From: Azospirillum sp. 412522
GTDB lineage: Bacteria > Pseudomonadota > Alphaproteobacteria > Azospirillales > Azospirillaceae
DNA: 64,000 nucleotides
Reading direction: 5' to 3'
Assembly (NCBI RefSeq): GCF_019805165.1
Contig: NZ_RWIJ01000003.1
Span: 493,838-557,837 of the forward strand
The position numbers were made by a program, and so were the translations under genes. Shown here one piece after another: positions 42,389 to 51,214 of the stretch. How positions within the stretch are numbered: the stretch's first letter is position 1; every line of letters begins with the position of its first letter. The notes below the pieces were generated by a model, which made no database searches, was not told where the DNA came from, and saw nothing but the letters and a program-made list of their open reading frames with translations.

Positions 42389-43318
42389 ATGTTGGGTTCC
42401 TTCATCGTCGTCACCGGCGGCGACTCCCGCTACTGCCCACTGATCCGCGAGCTGATCGCCTCGCTTCGGGCTTTGAAGCCGGCGGCGGACTGCCCCATCG
42501 GCGTGATCGACGCCGGGCTGACCGCCGAGCAGACCGCGGAACTGGAGGCGCAGGGCGCCACGGTGGTGGCGCCGCCCTGGCCGGTCAGCATCCCGGCGCA
42601 CAAGCTGCGCAACCGCATCCACCTGAAGGCCAACCTCGCCAAGCTGCACCTGCCGACCTACTTCCCCGGCTACGACACGGTGATCTGGATCGACGCCGAC
42701 GCCTGGGTGCAGGATTGGGAGGCGGTGGAGATGCTGCGGCGGGGGGCGGCGCTGGACCGCTTCGCCATCGTCGCCCAGTTCGGCCGCTTCTCGGAGACCG
42801 AGCTGCGGCTGAACTGGCTGTTCGGCGGCTTCGCGCGGGTGCGCTCCATCCTCTACAAGAACTCCAGCCGCGCCGGCCTGACCACCGCGGAATGCCGGGC
42901 GCTGGCGACCCGCCCGACCCTGAATGCCGGCGCCTACGCCCTGAAGTCCGACGCGCCCCATTGGGAGGCGTTCCAGCGCTGGCAGAAGCGGGTGCTGCGC
43001 AAGGGCCGCCTGTTCACCTCCGACCAGCTGGCGATGGCGGGAGCGATCTATCTGGACGGGCTGCCGGTCGAGCTTCTGCCGGAATGGTGCAACTACATCG
43101 GCCCCTGGCGCTTCGATCCGGAGCGGCGGGAACTGGTGGAATATTACCTGCCCAACCGCCGGCTGGGCATCGTCCACATGGCCGGCGAAGACGCCATGCG
43201 CGCCGACCCGTCGGTTCTGCGCCCGGTCCTGGACATGCAGGACCGCTCGCACCAGCTGAGCCTGCGCTATCCGGCGTGGGAAGTGCCGGCGGTGGAACGG
43301 GTTTCGGAGGCGGTCTAA
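42389..43318 (+). CDS. GT8-like glycosyltransferase
   Basis: A 309-residue protein with a GT-A-like layout: FIVVTGGDSRYCPLIRELIA at the N-terminus, and the metal-binding D-A-D in YDTVIWIDADAWVQDW (about residue 105). LNAGAYALKSDAPHWEAFQ and LFTSDQLAMAG resemble the second half of GT8 or capsule-type transferases. It starts at the ATG at 42389, divergent from treS-mak with 284 bases between. Its last four bases overlap the 3' end of the convergent MocR-type gene. The position suggests surface or storage glucan synthesis, but the acceptor is unknown. Confidence 0.75.
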   Translation: MLGSFIVVTGGDSRYCPLIRELIASLRALKPAADCPIGVIDAGLTAEQTAELEAQGATVVAPPWPVSIPAHKLRNRIHLKANLAKLHLPTYFPGYDTVIWIDADAWVQDWEAVEMLRRGAALDRFAIVAQFGRFSETELRLNWLFGGFARVRSILYKNSSRAGLTTAECRALATRPTLNAGAYALKSDAPHWEAFQRWQKRVLRKGRLFTSDQLAMAGAIYLDGLPVELLPEWCNYIGPWRFDPERRELVEYYLPNRRLGIVHMAGEDAMRADPSVLRPVLDMQDRSHQLSLRYPAWEVPAVERVSEAV

Positions 43319-44811
43319 CCCTTCGGCATTTCGGCGGCCAGCCGCGCCAGATCCCGCACCGCGCGGTCGAGCGCCGCCGGATCGTGGGCGGCGAAGCCCA
43401 GCAGCAGGCCGTTGCCGGCGCTCCCGCCGTCGGCGGCACGGTAATAGGTGGAGAGGGGCGGCGTGGTCAGACCGACGCGCGCCGCGTGCCCGGCCAGGAC
43501 ATGGTCGGGGCAGTCCGGCGGCAGGCGGAGCAGGATGTGCATGCCGGCCTCCCCGGCCTCGGTGGTGGCGAAGCCGGCGAAGGCGTCGGCGACCGACGCC
43601 AGGATGGCGGTGCGCTTGACGGCGTAGAGGGAGCGCATGGCCCGCAGGTGCGAGGCGAAATGGCCGTCGGCCAGGAAGCGGTGCAGGGCCGCCTGCGGCA
43701 CCACGCTGGTCCCGCCGTCGAAATGGCGGCGCGCGGCGCGCACCGGCTCCACCAGATCGGGCGGCACCACGACATAGCCGAGCCGCAGCGCCGGGAACAT
43801 CACCTTGCTGAAGCTGCCCACATAGATCACCCGCCCGGCGCCGTCCAATCCCTGGAGAGCGGCCAGCGGCGGGCCGGCATAGCGGAACTCGCTGTCGTAG
43901 TCGTCCTCGACGATCCAGGCGTCGCGCGCTGCCGCCCAGTCGAGCAGACGCAGCCGGCGCGCCAGACTCATGGTCACGCCCAGCGGAAACTGGTGGGAGG
44001 GGGTGACCAGCGCCAGCCGGGCGCCGGCCCCGCGGGCCATGCCGGCGGCGACGTCGATCCCCTCGCCGTCCACCGGCACCGGGACCAGCCGTGCCCCGGC
44101 GCCCAGCAGGGCGGCGCGGTTGCCGGGCCAGCCCGGCTCCTCGACCCAGGCCTCGTCGCCCGGGTCGAGCAGCAGCTGCGCCATCAGCGCCAGCCCCTGC
44201 TGCGCGCCGGAGACGATGACGACCTGCTCCGGCTCGCAGCGCACGGCGCGGACGGCGCGCAGATAGGCGGCGATCTCCGCCCTCAGGGGAGCGTAGCCCA
44301 GCGGGTCCGGCTCCGTCGCCAGCGCCCGCCCGCCATGGCGCCAGCAGCGGCCGAGAAGCTGCGCCCACAAGGCGAAGGGAAAGACGGCGAGGTCCGGCGT
44401 GCCCAGCGCGAAGGGCCGCCCCACCCGGTCGCGGGCGATGGCCGGCGCCTCGGCCAGCGCCCGGCCGCGGGCGGAGAGGCCGACGCCGCGCCGGGCCTCG
44501 TCCCGCGCGGCACCGCCGCCGGGCACAGCATCGGGCAGCGAGGCGGCGACAAAGGTGCCGGCGCCGACCTGCCCGGTGACATAGCCCTCCGCCAGCAGCG
44601 TATCATAGGCGGTGACCACCGTGTTGCGCGACAATCCCCAGTCGGCGGCGAGCGTCCGGCTGGGCGGCAGGCGCTCCCCCGGACGAAGCCGGCCGTCCAG
44701 CACCGCCTGACGCAGCGCGCGGTAGAGCTGCCGGTGCAGCGGCTCCGCCCCGGCGCGGTCGAGCGCCACCGGTCCCAGGCTGGACAATACCGGACAGGCC
44801 GAACGGGCCAT
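43315..44811 (-). CDS. MocR/PdxR-type transcriptional regulator (GntR HTH + aminotransferase domain)
   Basis: A 498-residue fusion. The N-terminal winged helix-turn-helix (about residues 15-85: PLHRQLYRALRQAVLDGRL, LPPSRTLAADWGLSRNTVV) is joined to a class I aminotransferase-like domain that binds PLP (lysine in VGSFSKVMFPALRLGYVV). Such regulators usually sense pyridoxal phosphate or amines and control a divergent gene. Here the divergent gene encodes a PNPOx-like flavoprotein 121 bases away, a classic pair. The start chosen is the ATG at 44811 with GGAAGGA six bases upstream; an in-frame start at 44832 is less supported. Confidence 0.9.
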   Translation of the reverse strand: MARSACPVLSSLGPVALDRAGAEPLHRQLYRALRQAVLDGRLRPGERLPPSRTLAADWGLSRNTVVTAYDTLLAEGYVTGQVGAGTFVAASLPDAVPGGGAARDEARRGVGLSARGRALAEAPAIARDRVGRPFALGTPDLAVFPFALWAQLLGRCWRHGGRALATEPDPLGYAPLRAEIAAYLRAVRAVRCEPEQVVIVSGAQQGLALMAQLLLDPGDEAWVEEPGWPGNRAALLGAGARLVPVPVDGEGIDVAAGMARGAGARLALVTPSHQFPLGVTMSLARRLRLLDWAAARDAWIVEDDYDSEFRYAGPPLAALQGLDGAGRVIYVGSFSKVMFPALRLGYVVVPPDLVEPVRAARRHFDGGTSVVPQAALHRFLADGHFASHLRAMRSLYAVKRTAILASVADAFAGFATTEAGEAGMHILLRLPPDCPDHVLAGHAARVGLTTPPLSTYYRAADGGSAGNGLLLGFAAHDPAALDRAVRDLARLAAEMPKG

Positions 44812-44932
44812 GGCGATCCTTCCGGAAGGCAAAGAAATTGGTCCCTATCGAATCGACATTCCGGACCTTTCGAAGGAGCCATTTTGCCGGCCATTCTGGG
44901 CTATCGCAACAGTTCCGGCCTTGAGCACGACC

Positions 44933-45607
44933 ATGACCAGCCTTCCCACCGATCTCCCCGCCGCCAGTTCCCCCGCCTCCCTGGTGCAGACCCCACGCAC
45001 CCGGACGGTGCGGATGGGCGACCGCGGCAGCCATGACGTCTCCCTGATCCACGCCATCATCGACGAGGCGCCGATCTGCCACGTCGGCTTCGTCGACGAC
45101 GCCGTCAAGGGCCGGGACGCCCCCTCCCCCATGGTGATCCCCACGATCCCCTGGCGGGTGGGGGACGAGCTGATGATCCACGGCGCCTCCTCCAGCCGGA
45201 TGCTCCGGCGGCTGCAGGAGGGGGGCGAGGCCTGCATCACGCTGTCGCTGATCGACGGCTGGGTGCTGGCGCGGTCGGCCTTCCATCACTCCGTCAACTA
45301 CCGCTCGGTCATGCTGTTCGGCCGGCCGCGGCTGGTGTCGGAGGAAACGGAGAAGCGCGCGGCGCTCGACGCGCTGATGGAGAAGATCGAGCCCGGCCGC
45401 AGCGCCAAGGTGCGGGCGCCCAATGCGCAGGAGTTGAAGGCCACCGCCGTGCTGGCCTTCCCCATCGCCGAGGCGTCGGCCAAGCGGCGGTCCGGTCCGC
45501 CCGGCGACGATCCGGAGGATATGGACCATCCGGTATGGGCGGGCGTGGTGCCGCTGCGCCTGGCCGCCGGCGAGCCGGAACAGGACCCGGCCCAGATCGC
45601 TGGCTGA
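44933..45607 (+). CDS. Pyridoxamine 5'-phosphate oxidase family protein
   Basis: A 224-residue protein with the split-barrel FMN-binding fold: HAIIDEAPICHVGFVDD, IPTIPWRVGDELMIHGASSS, TLSLIDGWVLARSAFHHSVN and YRSVMLFGRPRLV. This is the subgroup of small flavoproteins with SAFHHS/NYRSV, not PdxH itself. The start is the ATG at 44933. It is divergent from a MocR-type regulator, which likely controls it. It ends 26 bases before a strong bidirectional terminator. The reaction is unknown; flavin- or haem-linked reduction is possible. Confidence 0.88.
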   Translation: MTSLPTDLPAASSPASLVQTPRTRTVRMGDRGSHDVSLIHAIIDEAPICHVGFVDDAVKGRDAPSPMVIPTIPWRVGDELMIHGASSSRMLRRLQEGGEACITLSLIDGWVLARSAFHHSVNYRSVMLFGRPRLVSEETEKRAALDALMEKIEPGRSAKVRAPNAQELKATAVLAFPIAEASAKRRSGPPGDDPEDMDHPVWAGVVPLRLAAGEPEQDPAQIAG

Positions 45608-45633
45608 CAACGCGAGGGGAAACGGGCTTAAAC

Positions 45634-45674
45634 GGAAAAAGGCCGCGCCGGGAACCCCGGTGCGGCCTTTTTCC
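45634..45674. terminator. Bidirectional terminator
   Basis: A 13-bp perfect stem GGAAAAAGGCCGC/GCGGCCTTTTTCC with an A run on one side and a T run on the other, between the convergent PNPOx-like gene (plus) and the OmpA-like gene (minus). It can serve both. Confidence 0.85.
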
Positions 45675-45739
45675 TGCGGTTTCTCGCGCTGGCGGGAAAG
45701 CCGTTCCGATACCCCCGGAACGGCCCCCGCCAACCGTCC

Positions 45740-46351
45740 TTAGGACGACGGAGCGTTCAGCAGGCGCGGCAGGATCTGCGCACGACGGTTGGACGGCTCG
45801 CGGACGTTCGGACCGGTCTGGACCAGCAGCTGGCTCTCGCCCTTGCCTTCGGTCGTGATGTTGGCGGCCTGGATGCCCTTGGCGACCAGGGCCTTCTTGA
45901 CCGCGTCGGCGCGACGGACCGACAGCTTCTGGTTGTAGGCCGGCGAACCCGACGTGTCGGTGTGGCCGACGACGTGGATCTTGGCGCCACCGTTCTTCAG
46001 GATGGCCGACACCGCGTCACCGATCACGCGATCGGCGGCCGGGGTGATGTTCGACTTATCCCAGTCGAAGAACACCAGATATTCGCTCTGGACCGCGGCG
46101 ACGGCGGCCGGAGCCGGAGCGGCGGCGGCCGGCGGGCACGGATAGCTGCCCTGATGGATGACGTAGCCGCCGTCACCCGTGCGGGCGGCGACGCCTTCCG
46201 ACACCTGACCGGTCCAGCCGATGACCGGGTTGCACCACTGGGTGCCCTTGCCGACCAGGCTCGCGTCCTGGGCATTGGCGGCCGCCGACAGACCGAAAGC
46301 GACGATGGCGGCCGGGATGGCAGCCAGACCCGCGCGAACAATAGTCTTCAT
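45740..46351 (-). CDS. OmpA family outer-membrane protein
   Basis: A 203-residue protein: signal peptide (residues 1-about 28, ending AANAQ), a short region with one cysteine pair (WCNPV and YPCPP), an Ala/Pro hinge, then an OmpA C-terminal peptidoglycan-binding domain (about 90-203) with FFDWDKSNITPAADRVI, VVGHTDTSGS and LSVRRADAVKKAL. No N-terminal beta-barrel is present, so it is probably periplasmic or lipid-free cell-wall linked. Start ATG at 46351 with AAGGGAG eight bases upstream; the GTG nine bases earlier is too close to that site. It is monocistronic, with a terminator behind it. Confidence 0.92.
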   Translation of the reverse strand: MKTIVRAGLAAIPAAIVAFGLSAAANAQDASLVGKGTQWCNPVIGWTGQVSEGVAARTGDGGYVIHQGSYPCPPAAAAPAPAAVAAVQSEYLVFFDWDKSNITPAADRVIGDAVSAILKNGGAKIHVVGHTDTSGSPAYNQKLSVRRADAVKKALVAKGIQAANITTEGKGESQLLVQTGPNVREPSNRRAQILPRLLNAPSS

Positions 46352-46521
46352 TGTCTTCACTCCCTTCCAGAACCCTTCCCCATCAGAGTGCCTGCGGGGG
46401 ATGAACGTATCGATCGAAGCATCGACCCACGTGCAAGCGCGGCAGCGACCTTCCCAACATGTGGTGTGCGGGGACGTTCCGACACCTCAGCCGTTCGGCC
46501 AAACCGTACCTGTACCTTGAC

Positions 46522-47058
46522 CTATGCTCCACTTCCATAGCAGCTTTTCCGGTAGGATTCTGCCAAATCCGTATAACGGTGGCTGAGCACCGGAAAAACC
46601 GCGAGATCCTTTTCCGTAAGCTCGCGAACCGGTCTAGCAGGGCTGCCGGCCCACAAGAATCCGGACGTCACCCGCTTTCCGGGCGTCACCAATGCACCGG
46701 CCGCGACCATCGCCCGCGACTCGACATAGGCCCCATCCAGGATGCAGGCCTTCATGCCGATGAAGCAGCCGTCTTCCAGCGTACAGGCGTGCAGCAACGC
46801 CATGTGGCCGACGGTGATGTCGTCGCCGATGTAGGTGCCCTGCCCTTCGGAGGCCACGTGGATCACGGTGCCGTCCTGAATGTTGGTGCGAGCGCCGATT
46901 CGGATCTCGTTGACGTCTCCACGCACGGTGCAGCCGTACCAGATGCTGCTGTTCGCCCCGATCACGACATCGCCGATCACCGCCGCCGTTTCCGCGATGA
47001 ACGCGGTCGGGTCGACGGTGGGTAGGATGCCGTTGAAGGCGCGGACAAGGCCAGTCAT
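46522..47058 (-). CDS. Gamma-carbonic anhydrase family protein
   Basis: A 178-residue left-handed beta-helix protein with hexapeptide repeats (VIGDVVIGANSSIWYGCTVR, IRIGARTNIQDGTVIH). The three zinc-ligand histidines are visible at H67 (GTVIHV), H85 (TVGHMA) and H90 (ALLHAC). Homologues form trimers in the cytosol; some are active carbonic anhydrases and others (YrdA/PaaY-like) act as thioesterases. It lies 177 bases after argC on the same strand. Active-site zinc ligands are intact, but the activity is not certain. Confidence 0.93.
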   Translation of the reverse strand: MTGLVRAFNGILPTVDPTAFIAETAAVIGDVVIGANSSIWYGCTVRGDVNEIRIGARTNIQDGTVIHVASEGQGTYIGDDITVGHMALLHACTLEDGCFIGMKACILDGAYVESRAMVAAGALVTPGKRVTSGFLWAGSPARPVRELTEKDLAVFPVLSHRYTDLAESYRKSCYGSGA

Positions 47059-47235
47059 CAGGTCGTACCGAAGTCGTGCATGACGGGCCGGATTGAAACA
47101 CCGTAAGGCTTAAGGCACCACCTGATTTCGCATTGACAGGCCAAAGCAAATCCCGATTGGTGCCTCTGTGCAACAGTGCGGACAGGGGGCCACAACGCTG
47201 TCACAGCCCCCGCCCTATCCTTTCGCGGTACCCGA

Positions 47236-48312
47236 TTACGGGAAGAGCGGCGCCTGATCGATGCCGGTCGTCTCGCCCAGCCCCATCATGACGTTCATGT
47301 TCTGGATGGCCTGACCCGAGGCGCCCTTCACCAGATTGTCGATCACCGACACGATGATGGCGCTGCGCGGGGCGCGGTCGGCGACCACGCCGATCAGGTT
47401 GTGGTTGGAGGCGCGGACATGGCGCGTCGCCGGGACCACCCCGGCCGGCGTCACGCCGACGAAGGGCTCGTCGGCATAGCGGGCGGCCAGCGTCGCCCGC
47501 AGGTCGTCGGCGGTGACGCCGTCGGCCATGCGGACATAGATGGTCGCCATCATGCCGCGGTTCATCGGCACCAGATGCGGGGTGAAGGAGACGGTGACCG
47601 GCCGGCCGGCGGCCAGCCGCAGCTCCTGCTCGATCTCCGGCATGTGGCGGTGGTGGCCGACGCCATAGGCGTTGAAGCCTTCCGACACCTCGGTGAACAG
47701 GTTGGCCTGCTTGGCGTCGCGCCCGGCGCCGGACACGCCGGACTTGGCGTCGATGATGATGCCGCCCGGCTCGATCTGGTTTTCCAGCAGCAGCGGCAGC
47801 AGCGGCAGCAGCGAGCAGGTCGGGTAGCAGCCCGGGTTCGCCACCACCCGCGCCTTGCGCACGCCCTGGCGGTTGAACTCGGTCAGGCCGTAGGCGACCT
47901 CCTTCTGCAGGTCGACGGCGCGATGCTCATGCCCGTACCAGGTGGCGTATTCGGCCGGGTCGCTCAGGCGGAAATCGGCGGACAGGTCGACCACCTTCAG
48001 CCCGCTCGGCAGTCCGGCGATGACCTCCTGCGTCGTGCCGTGCGGCAGGGCGCAGAAGATGAAGTCGAGGTTGTCCCACTTCAGGCCTTCGATCTTCACC
48101 AGATCGGGCAGGCCATAGCCGCCCAGATGCGGAAACACCTCCGCCATCGGCTTGCCGGCCTGTCGTTCGGCGGTCAGCGCGGCGATCTCCACGTTCGGGT
48201 GGCGCAGCAGCATGCGCACCAGTTCGGCGCCGGTGTAACCGGAAGCGCCCAGGATGCCGACGCGGATTTTCGAACCGCCGGGAGTGCTGCCCGGAATGCT
48301 GATGGAGGCCAT
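47236..48312 (-). CDS. argC: N-acetyl-gamma-glutamyl-phosphate reductase
   Basis: A 358-residue type 1 ArgC, third step of arginine synthesis (reduces N-acetylglutamyl phosphate with NADPH). The NADP motif GASGYTG is at residues 22-28, and the catalytic cysteine is C162 in VANPGCYPT. HGTTQEVIAGL and SADFRLSDP are family marks. Start ATG at 48312. It lies after rpsI but behind a strong terminator, so it has separate transcription although the rplM-rpsI-argC order is conserved in alphaproteobacteria. Confidence 0.96.
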   Translation of the reverse strand: MASISIPGSTPGGSKIRVGILGASGYTGAELVRMLLRHPNVEIAALTAERQAGKPMAEVFPHLGGYGLPDLVKIEGLKWDNLDFIFCALPHGTTQEVIAGLPSGLKVVDLSADFRLSDPAEYATWYGHEHRAVDLQKEVAYGLTEFNRQGVRKARVVANPGCYPTCSLLPLLPLLLENQIEPGGIIIDAKSGVSGAGRDAKQANLFTEVSEGFNAYGVGHHRHMPEIEQELRLAAGRPVTVSFTPHLVPMNRGMMATIYVRMADGVTADDLRATLAARYADEPFVGVTPAGVVPATRHVRASNHNLIGVVADRAPRSAIIVSVIDNLVKGASGQAIQNMNVMMGLGETTGIDQAPLFP

Positions 48313-48373
48313 GGAACCGATGTCCTTCGCTTGACGGGAGGAACGTTGACGATTGGGTAGGCGTGGGATGAGG

Positions 48374-48409
48374 ACAAAAAGAAAGGGGCGCCCCCTTCGG
48401 GGCGCCCCT
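48374..48409 (-). terminator. Rho-independent terminator of rplM-rpsI
   Basis: An 11-bp perfect stem AGGGGCGCCCC/GGGGCGCCCCT (48384-48409) is followed on the minus strand by TTTCTTTTTG, 36 bases past the rpsI stop. Confidence 0.88.
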
Positions 48410-48444
48410 CGCTTGTACCGTAAAGCAGCAGGCCCGTGTAGGGA

Positions 48445-48933
48445 TTAGCGCTTCGAGAACTGGAAGCTGCGGCGGGCCTTGGCGCGGCCGTACTTCTTAC
48501 GCTCGACCGTACGGGCGTCGCGGGTCAGGAAGCCGGCGGCCTTCAACGGCGGGCGCAGGGCCGGCTCGAAGTAGGTCAGCGCCTTGGAGATGCCGTGACG
48601 GACGGCACCGGCCTGGCCCGACAGACCGCCGCCGGCGACGGTGGCGACCACGTCGAACTGCTCCGAACGCTCGGTCACGCCGAACGGCTGGGCGATCATC
48701 ATGCGCAGAACCGGACGGGCGAAGTAGACCGACTGGTCGCGGCCGTTCACGGTGACCTTGCCGGAGCCCGGCTTGATCCACACGCGGGCGACGGCGTCCT
48801 TGCGCTTGCCGGTGGCATAGGCGCGGCCCTGGGCGTCCAGCTTCGGAGCGGCGAGCTCCTCGGTGACGGTCGCGGTGGCGGCGGCGCCCGTCAGTTCCTT
48901 GAGGCTGGAGAGGGTGGTGGTGACCTGAGCCAT
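48445..48933 (-). CDS. rpsI: 30S ribosomal protein S9
   Basis: A 162-residue uS9 protein with an N-terminal extension of about 30 residues usual in alphaproteobacteria. Core: [37 protein letters not shown] and the conserved C-terminus [18 protein letters not shown], whose last residues reach the ribosomal P site. It starts two bases after the rplM stop and shares its transcript. A terminator follows. Identification is certain. Confidence 0.99.
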   Translation of the reverse strand: MAQVTTTLSSLKELTGAAATATVTEELAAPKLDAQGRAYATGKRKDAVARVWIKPGSGKVTVNGRDQSVYFARPVLRMMIAQPFGVTERSEQFDVVATVAGGGLSGQAGAVRHGISKALTYFEPALRPPLKAAGFLTRDARTVERKKYGRAKARRSFQFSKR

Positions 48934-48935
48934 GC

Positions 48936-49400
48936 TTACGCGCTCCGCTTATTCTTCGGGTTCAGGGCGCCGATGTCGAGGGCGACCGGCTGCTGCGCAT
49001 CGTGCGGATGCGTGGCGCCCTTGTAGACCTTGAGGTGAGTCATCTGCTGGCGGCCGAGCGGACCGCGCGGAACCATGCGCTCCACGGCCTTCTCGATCAC
49101 ACGCTCCGGATACTTGCCGTCCAGGATCTGGCCCTTGGAACGGCCCTTGATCCCGCCCGGATAGCCGGTGTGCCAGTAGAAGATGTCGGCGTCGCGCTTG
49201 TTGCCGGTCAGCTTCACCTTCTCCGCGTTGATCACGACGATGTTGTCGCCGCAATCCATGTGGGGGGTGTAGGTCGGCTTGTTCTTGCCACGCAGGATGT
49301 TCGCCAGGATGCTGGCAAGCCGCCCGAGAACGAGGCCGTCGGCATCGACGACGTACCACTTCTTCTCGATCTCGGTCGGCTTCAGATTGAAGGTCTTCAT
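48936..49400 (-). CDS. rplM: 50S ribosomal protein L13
   Basis: A 154-residue uL13 protein. It starts [20 protein letters not shown], the standard opening, so the ATG at 49400 is preferred over an in-frame GTG six bases earlier. Further marks are [35 protein letters not shown] and [20 protein letters not shown]. It is first in the rplM-rpsI transcript with a likely promoter at 49467-49496. Identification is certain. Confidence 0.99.
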   Translation of the reverse strand: MKTFNLKPTEIEKKWYVVDADGLVLGRLASILANILRGKNKPTYTPHMDCGDNIVVINAEKVKLTGNKRDADIFYWHTGYPGGIKGRSKGQILDGKYPERVIEKAVERMVPRGPLGRQQMTHLKVYKGATHPHDAQQPVALDIGALNPKNKRSA

Positions 49401-49466
49401 CGCCACACTCGTTTCTTCGAATACGGATCGGCAGGCCGCCGATACCGGGGCGCCGAAGCGGACGGC

Positions 49467-49496
49467 TTTCTACGGGTCTGGACGGGCCTCTGTCAA
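49467..49496 (-). promoter_or_regulatory. Likely rplM promoter
   Basis: On the minus strand TTGACA (49496-49491) is followed after 18 bases by TAGAAA (49472-49467), about 65 bases upstream of rplM. Confidence 0.45.
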
Positions 49497-49535
49497 CGGA
49501 AAAATTATCGTTCAATATCAATGTTTTGCAAGCGC

Positions 49536-49549
49536 GGTATCTAGATACC
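49536..49549. promoter_or_regulatory. 14-bp perfect palindrome upstream of rplM
   Basis: GGTATCTAGATACC is fully palindromic and lies 40 bases upstream of the likely rplM -35 element. It may be a regulator site; no known family was matched. Confidence 0.4.
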
Positions 49550-49582
49550 TGATCGCCAAACCCATTGATAATAAACAGTTTT

Positions 49583-50116
49583 TCAGGAGGCCTCATTGGT
49601 GCGGTAATGAGATACCGCAACAGTGACGGGGTTGTGCGGCGGGATCGAGTAGGTGCCGGTGACGTGGGCGACCGGCTCCGGATCGCCTTCGGAGAACAGC
49701 AGGATCTCGCCATAGGCCAGCCGCTTGCCCAGCTTCAGGACGCGCGCCTCGGCGACGATGGCGACGGGCGGCGGGCGGCGCAGGAAGTTGATGGTCATGC
49801 TGGTGGTCACCGCCAGTTCGACCCGGCCGATCAGGCTCAGCACCGCACCGTAGAGCGCCACGTCGGCCAGCCCGAACATGGCCGGGCCGGTGACGGTGCC
49901 GCCGGGGCGGACGAAATCGTCCTTGTAGGGCAGGCGCAGCCGGATGGTGCCGGCACCCAGGCTTTCCACGACGACGCCGAAGCTCCCGACGAGGGGAACC
50001 CCCTCGCGGATCAGCTCCTCCAGCGCCTCCTTCGTCATGGCGGGGCTGGAAGCGGGCGTGGAGGCTGACGTGGCGACGGCGGAAGTATCGATGGCGGAAG
50101 TATCGATGGCGGACAT
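49583..50116 (-). CDS. PaaI-type hotdog-fold thioesterase
   Basis: A 177-residue protein. The core (about 30-165) has the hotdog signature VRPGGTVTGPAMFGLADVAL, with the acidic residue in the central helix, then AVTTSMTINFLRRPP. It hydrolyses acyl- or aryl-CoA esters in most characterised relatives. The N-terminus has an imperfect repeat (AIDTSAIDTSAVATSA) from a small tandem DNA duplication. GAGGG supports the ATG at 50116; an internal ATG at 50038 lacks a ribosome site. It lies upstream of rplM on the same strand, an arrangement seen in other alphaproteobacteria. Confidence 0.9.
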   Translation of the reverse strand: MSAIDTSAIDTSAVATSASTPASSPAMTKEALEELIREGVPLVGSFGVVVESLGAGTIRLRLPYKDDFVRPGGTVTGPAMFGLADVALYGAVLSLIGRVELAVTTSMTINFLRRPPPVAIVAEARVLKLGKRLAYGEILLFSEGDPEPVAHVTGTYSIPPHNPVTVAVSHYRTNEAS

Positions 50117-50188
50117 GGGCCCTCGGCCGGTGATCTTGGTTGGATCACCGGACTGTGCGCCATCCCGTCCATTCGGACAAGTATGGTG

Positions 50189-50971
50189 CTACTCGGCCGG
50201 TTTCGGCTCTGCGGCTGCCGGGGGCGGGCTGGCGGGAGCGGCAGTCGGAGAAGCGGCGGGAGAGTTGTCGGTGGGGGCGCTCAGGCGGACCGGGCCGCCG
50301 CCGGTGGGCGGGGCCGTTCCGGTGGCCGACTGTTCCGCCGGGGCGGAAACGGGCGCGGCAGGCGGAGCCGGTTCGGTGGGCGGTGCGAGCGGTTCCGCCT
50401 TGATATCGGATTTCGGCGGCTCGGGCCTCGCAACATCTGCTTTGGCGGCATCGCCCTTGGGAGCGTCCGCCTTGGCCGCATCGGCTTTGGCGGGCTCGGG
50501 ATCGGCCGGCGTCGAATAGTCGGGGACGATGCGGGCCTGGCTGCCGGTGATGACCAGGACCTTCTGGCCGATGGGCAGCGGCTGCGGTTCCTTCTGGGTC
50601 AGCGACAGCAGCTCGCCGTTCGATTTGCGGACGATGTATTCCCAGCCGTTGGTGTCGCCGGCGATATGCTCCATCGCCGTGCCCAGCAGGCCGCCGATCG
50701 CCGTGCCGCCGACGGTGCCGAGCGCGGCGTTCATGCCGCCCGTCCCGACCTGCGCGCCGAGGATGCCGCCGGCCGCCCCGCCGCTGACGGCGCCGACCGT
50801 GCCGTTGGCGCTGATCGCCACCTGACGGAACCCGACCACGGTCCCCGGCTCGACCTTGTTGGCCTGCTGGACTGCGCTGGAGGCGTAGGTGTTGGGGGAG
50901 TAGTCGGAGGTGCAGCCCGCAAGACCGCCGGACGCGGCGATGAACAGGCAGAGAGAGACCGATCGGAGCAC
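50189..50971 (-). CDS. Glycine-zipper outer-membrane lipoprotein (SlyB/PcP-like)
   Basis: A 260-residue lipoprotein. A signal peptide ends in lipobox GLAGC (Cys20). Residues about 25-110 hold a Gly-rich zipper (GAVSGGAAGGILGAQVGTGG, GTVGGTAIGGLLG), as in SlyB/PcP proteins that insert as helical hairpins into the outer membrane. A YIVRKSNGELLSLTQ segment typical of SlyB follows, then a 100-residue Pro/Ala/Lys-rich disordered tail with AKADAAKADAPKGDAAKADV repeats. The start is a GTG at 50971; a longer frame from 51067 does not fit a signal peptide. The long tail is unusual and may span the periplasm. Confidence 0.82.
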   Translation of the reverse strand: MLRSVSLCLFIAASGGLAGCTSDYSPNTYASSAVQQANKVEPGTVVGFRQVAISANGTVGAVSGGAAGGILGAQVGTGGMNAALGTVGGTAIGGLLGTAMEHIAGDTNGWEYIVRKSNGELLSLTQKEPQPLPIGQKVLVITGSQARIVPDYSTPADPEPAKADAAKADAPKGDAAKADVARPEPPKSDIKAEPLAPPTEPAPPAAPVSAPAEQSATGTAPPTGGGPVRLSAPTDNSPAASPTAAPASPPPAAAEPKPAE

Positions 50972-51214
50972 GGGAAGACCATCCGTTTTGAAACCCGCCA
51001 AGTTTCTTACGGCAAAGCCCCCCGGCTCGTCACCGGGCAAAATCCGGACGGGGCGGGAATGCTGCATTGCAGCATGTGGATGGCAGGCGGCGCCAACAGG
51101 TCGCCAGACCCGATCCGCGACGTCCGATTTCCGTCTCCGCAGCGGAAGGCGGCAAGGAAAAGGCTGGGGAAGAGCCTGTCCTCCCCCGCCTCCTTCATAC
51201 CCGCGAATCCGCCG

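Noticed and set aside
49600-49619. TGCGGTA/TACCGCA inverted repeat as operator
   Set aside because: It lies inside the 3' coding end of the thioesterase gene and is explained by codons.
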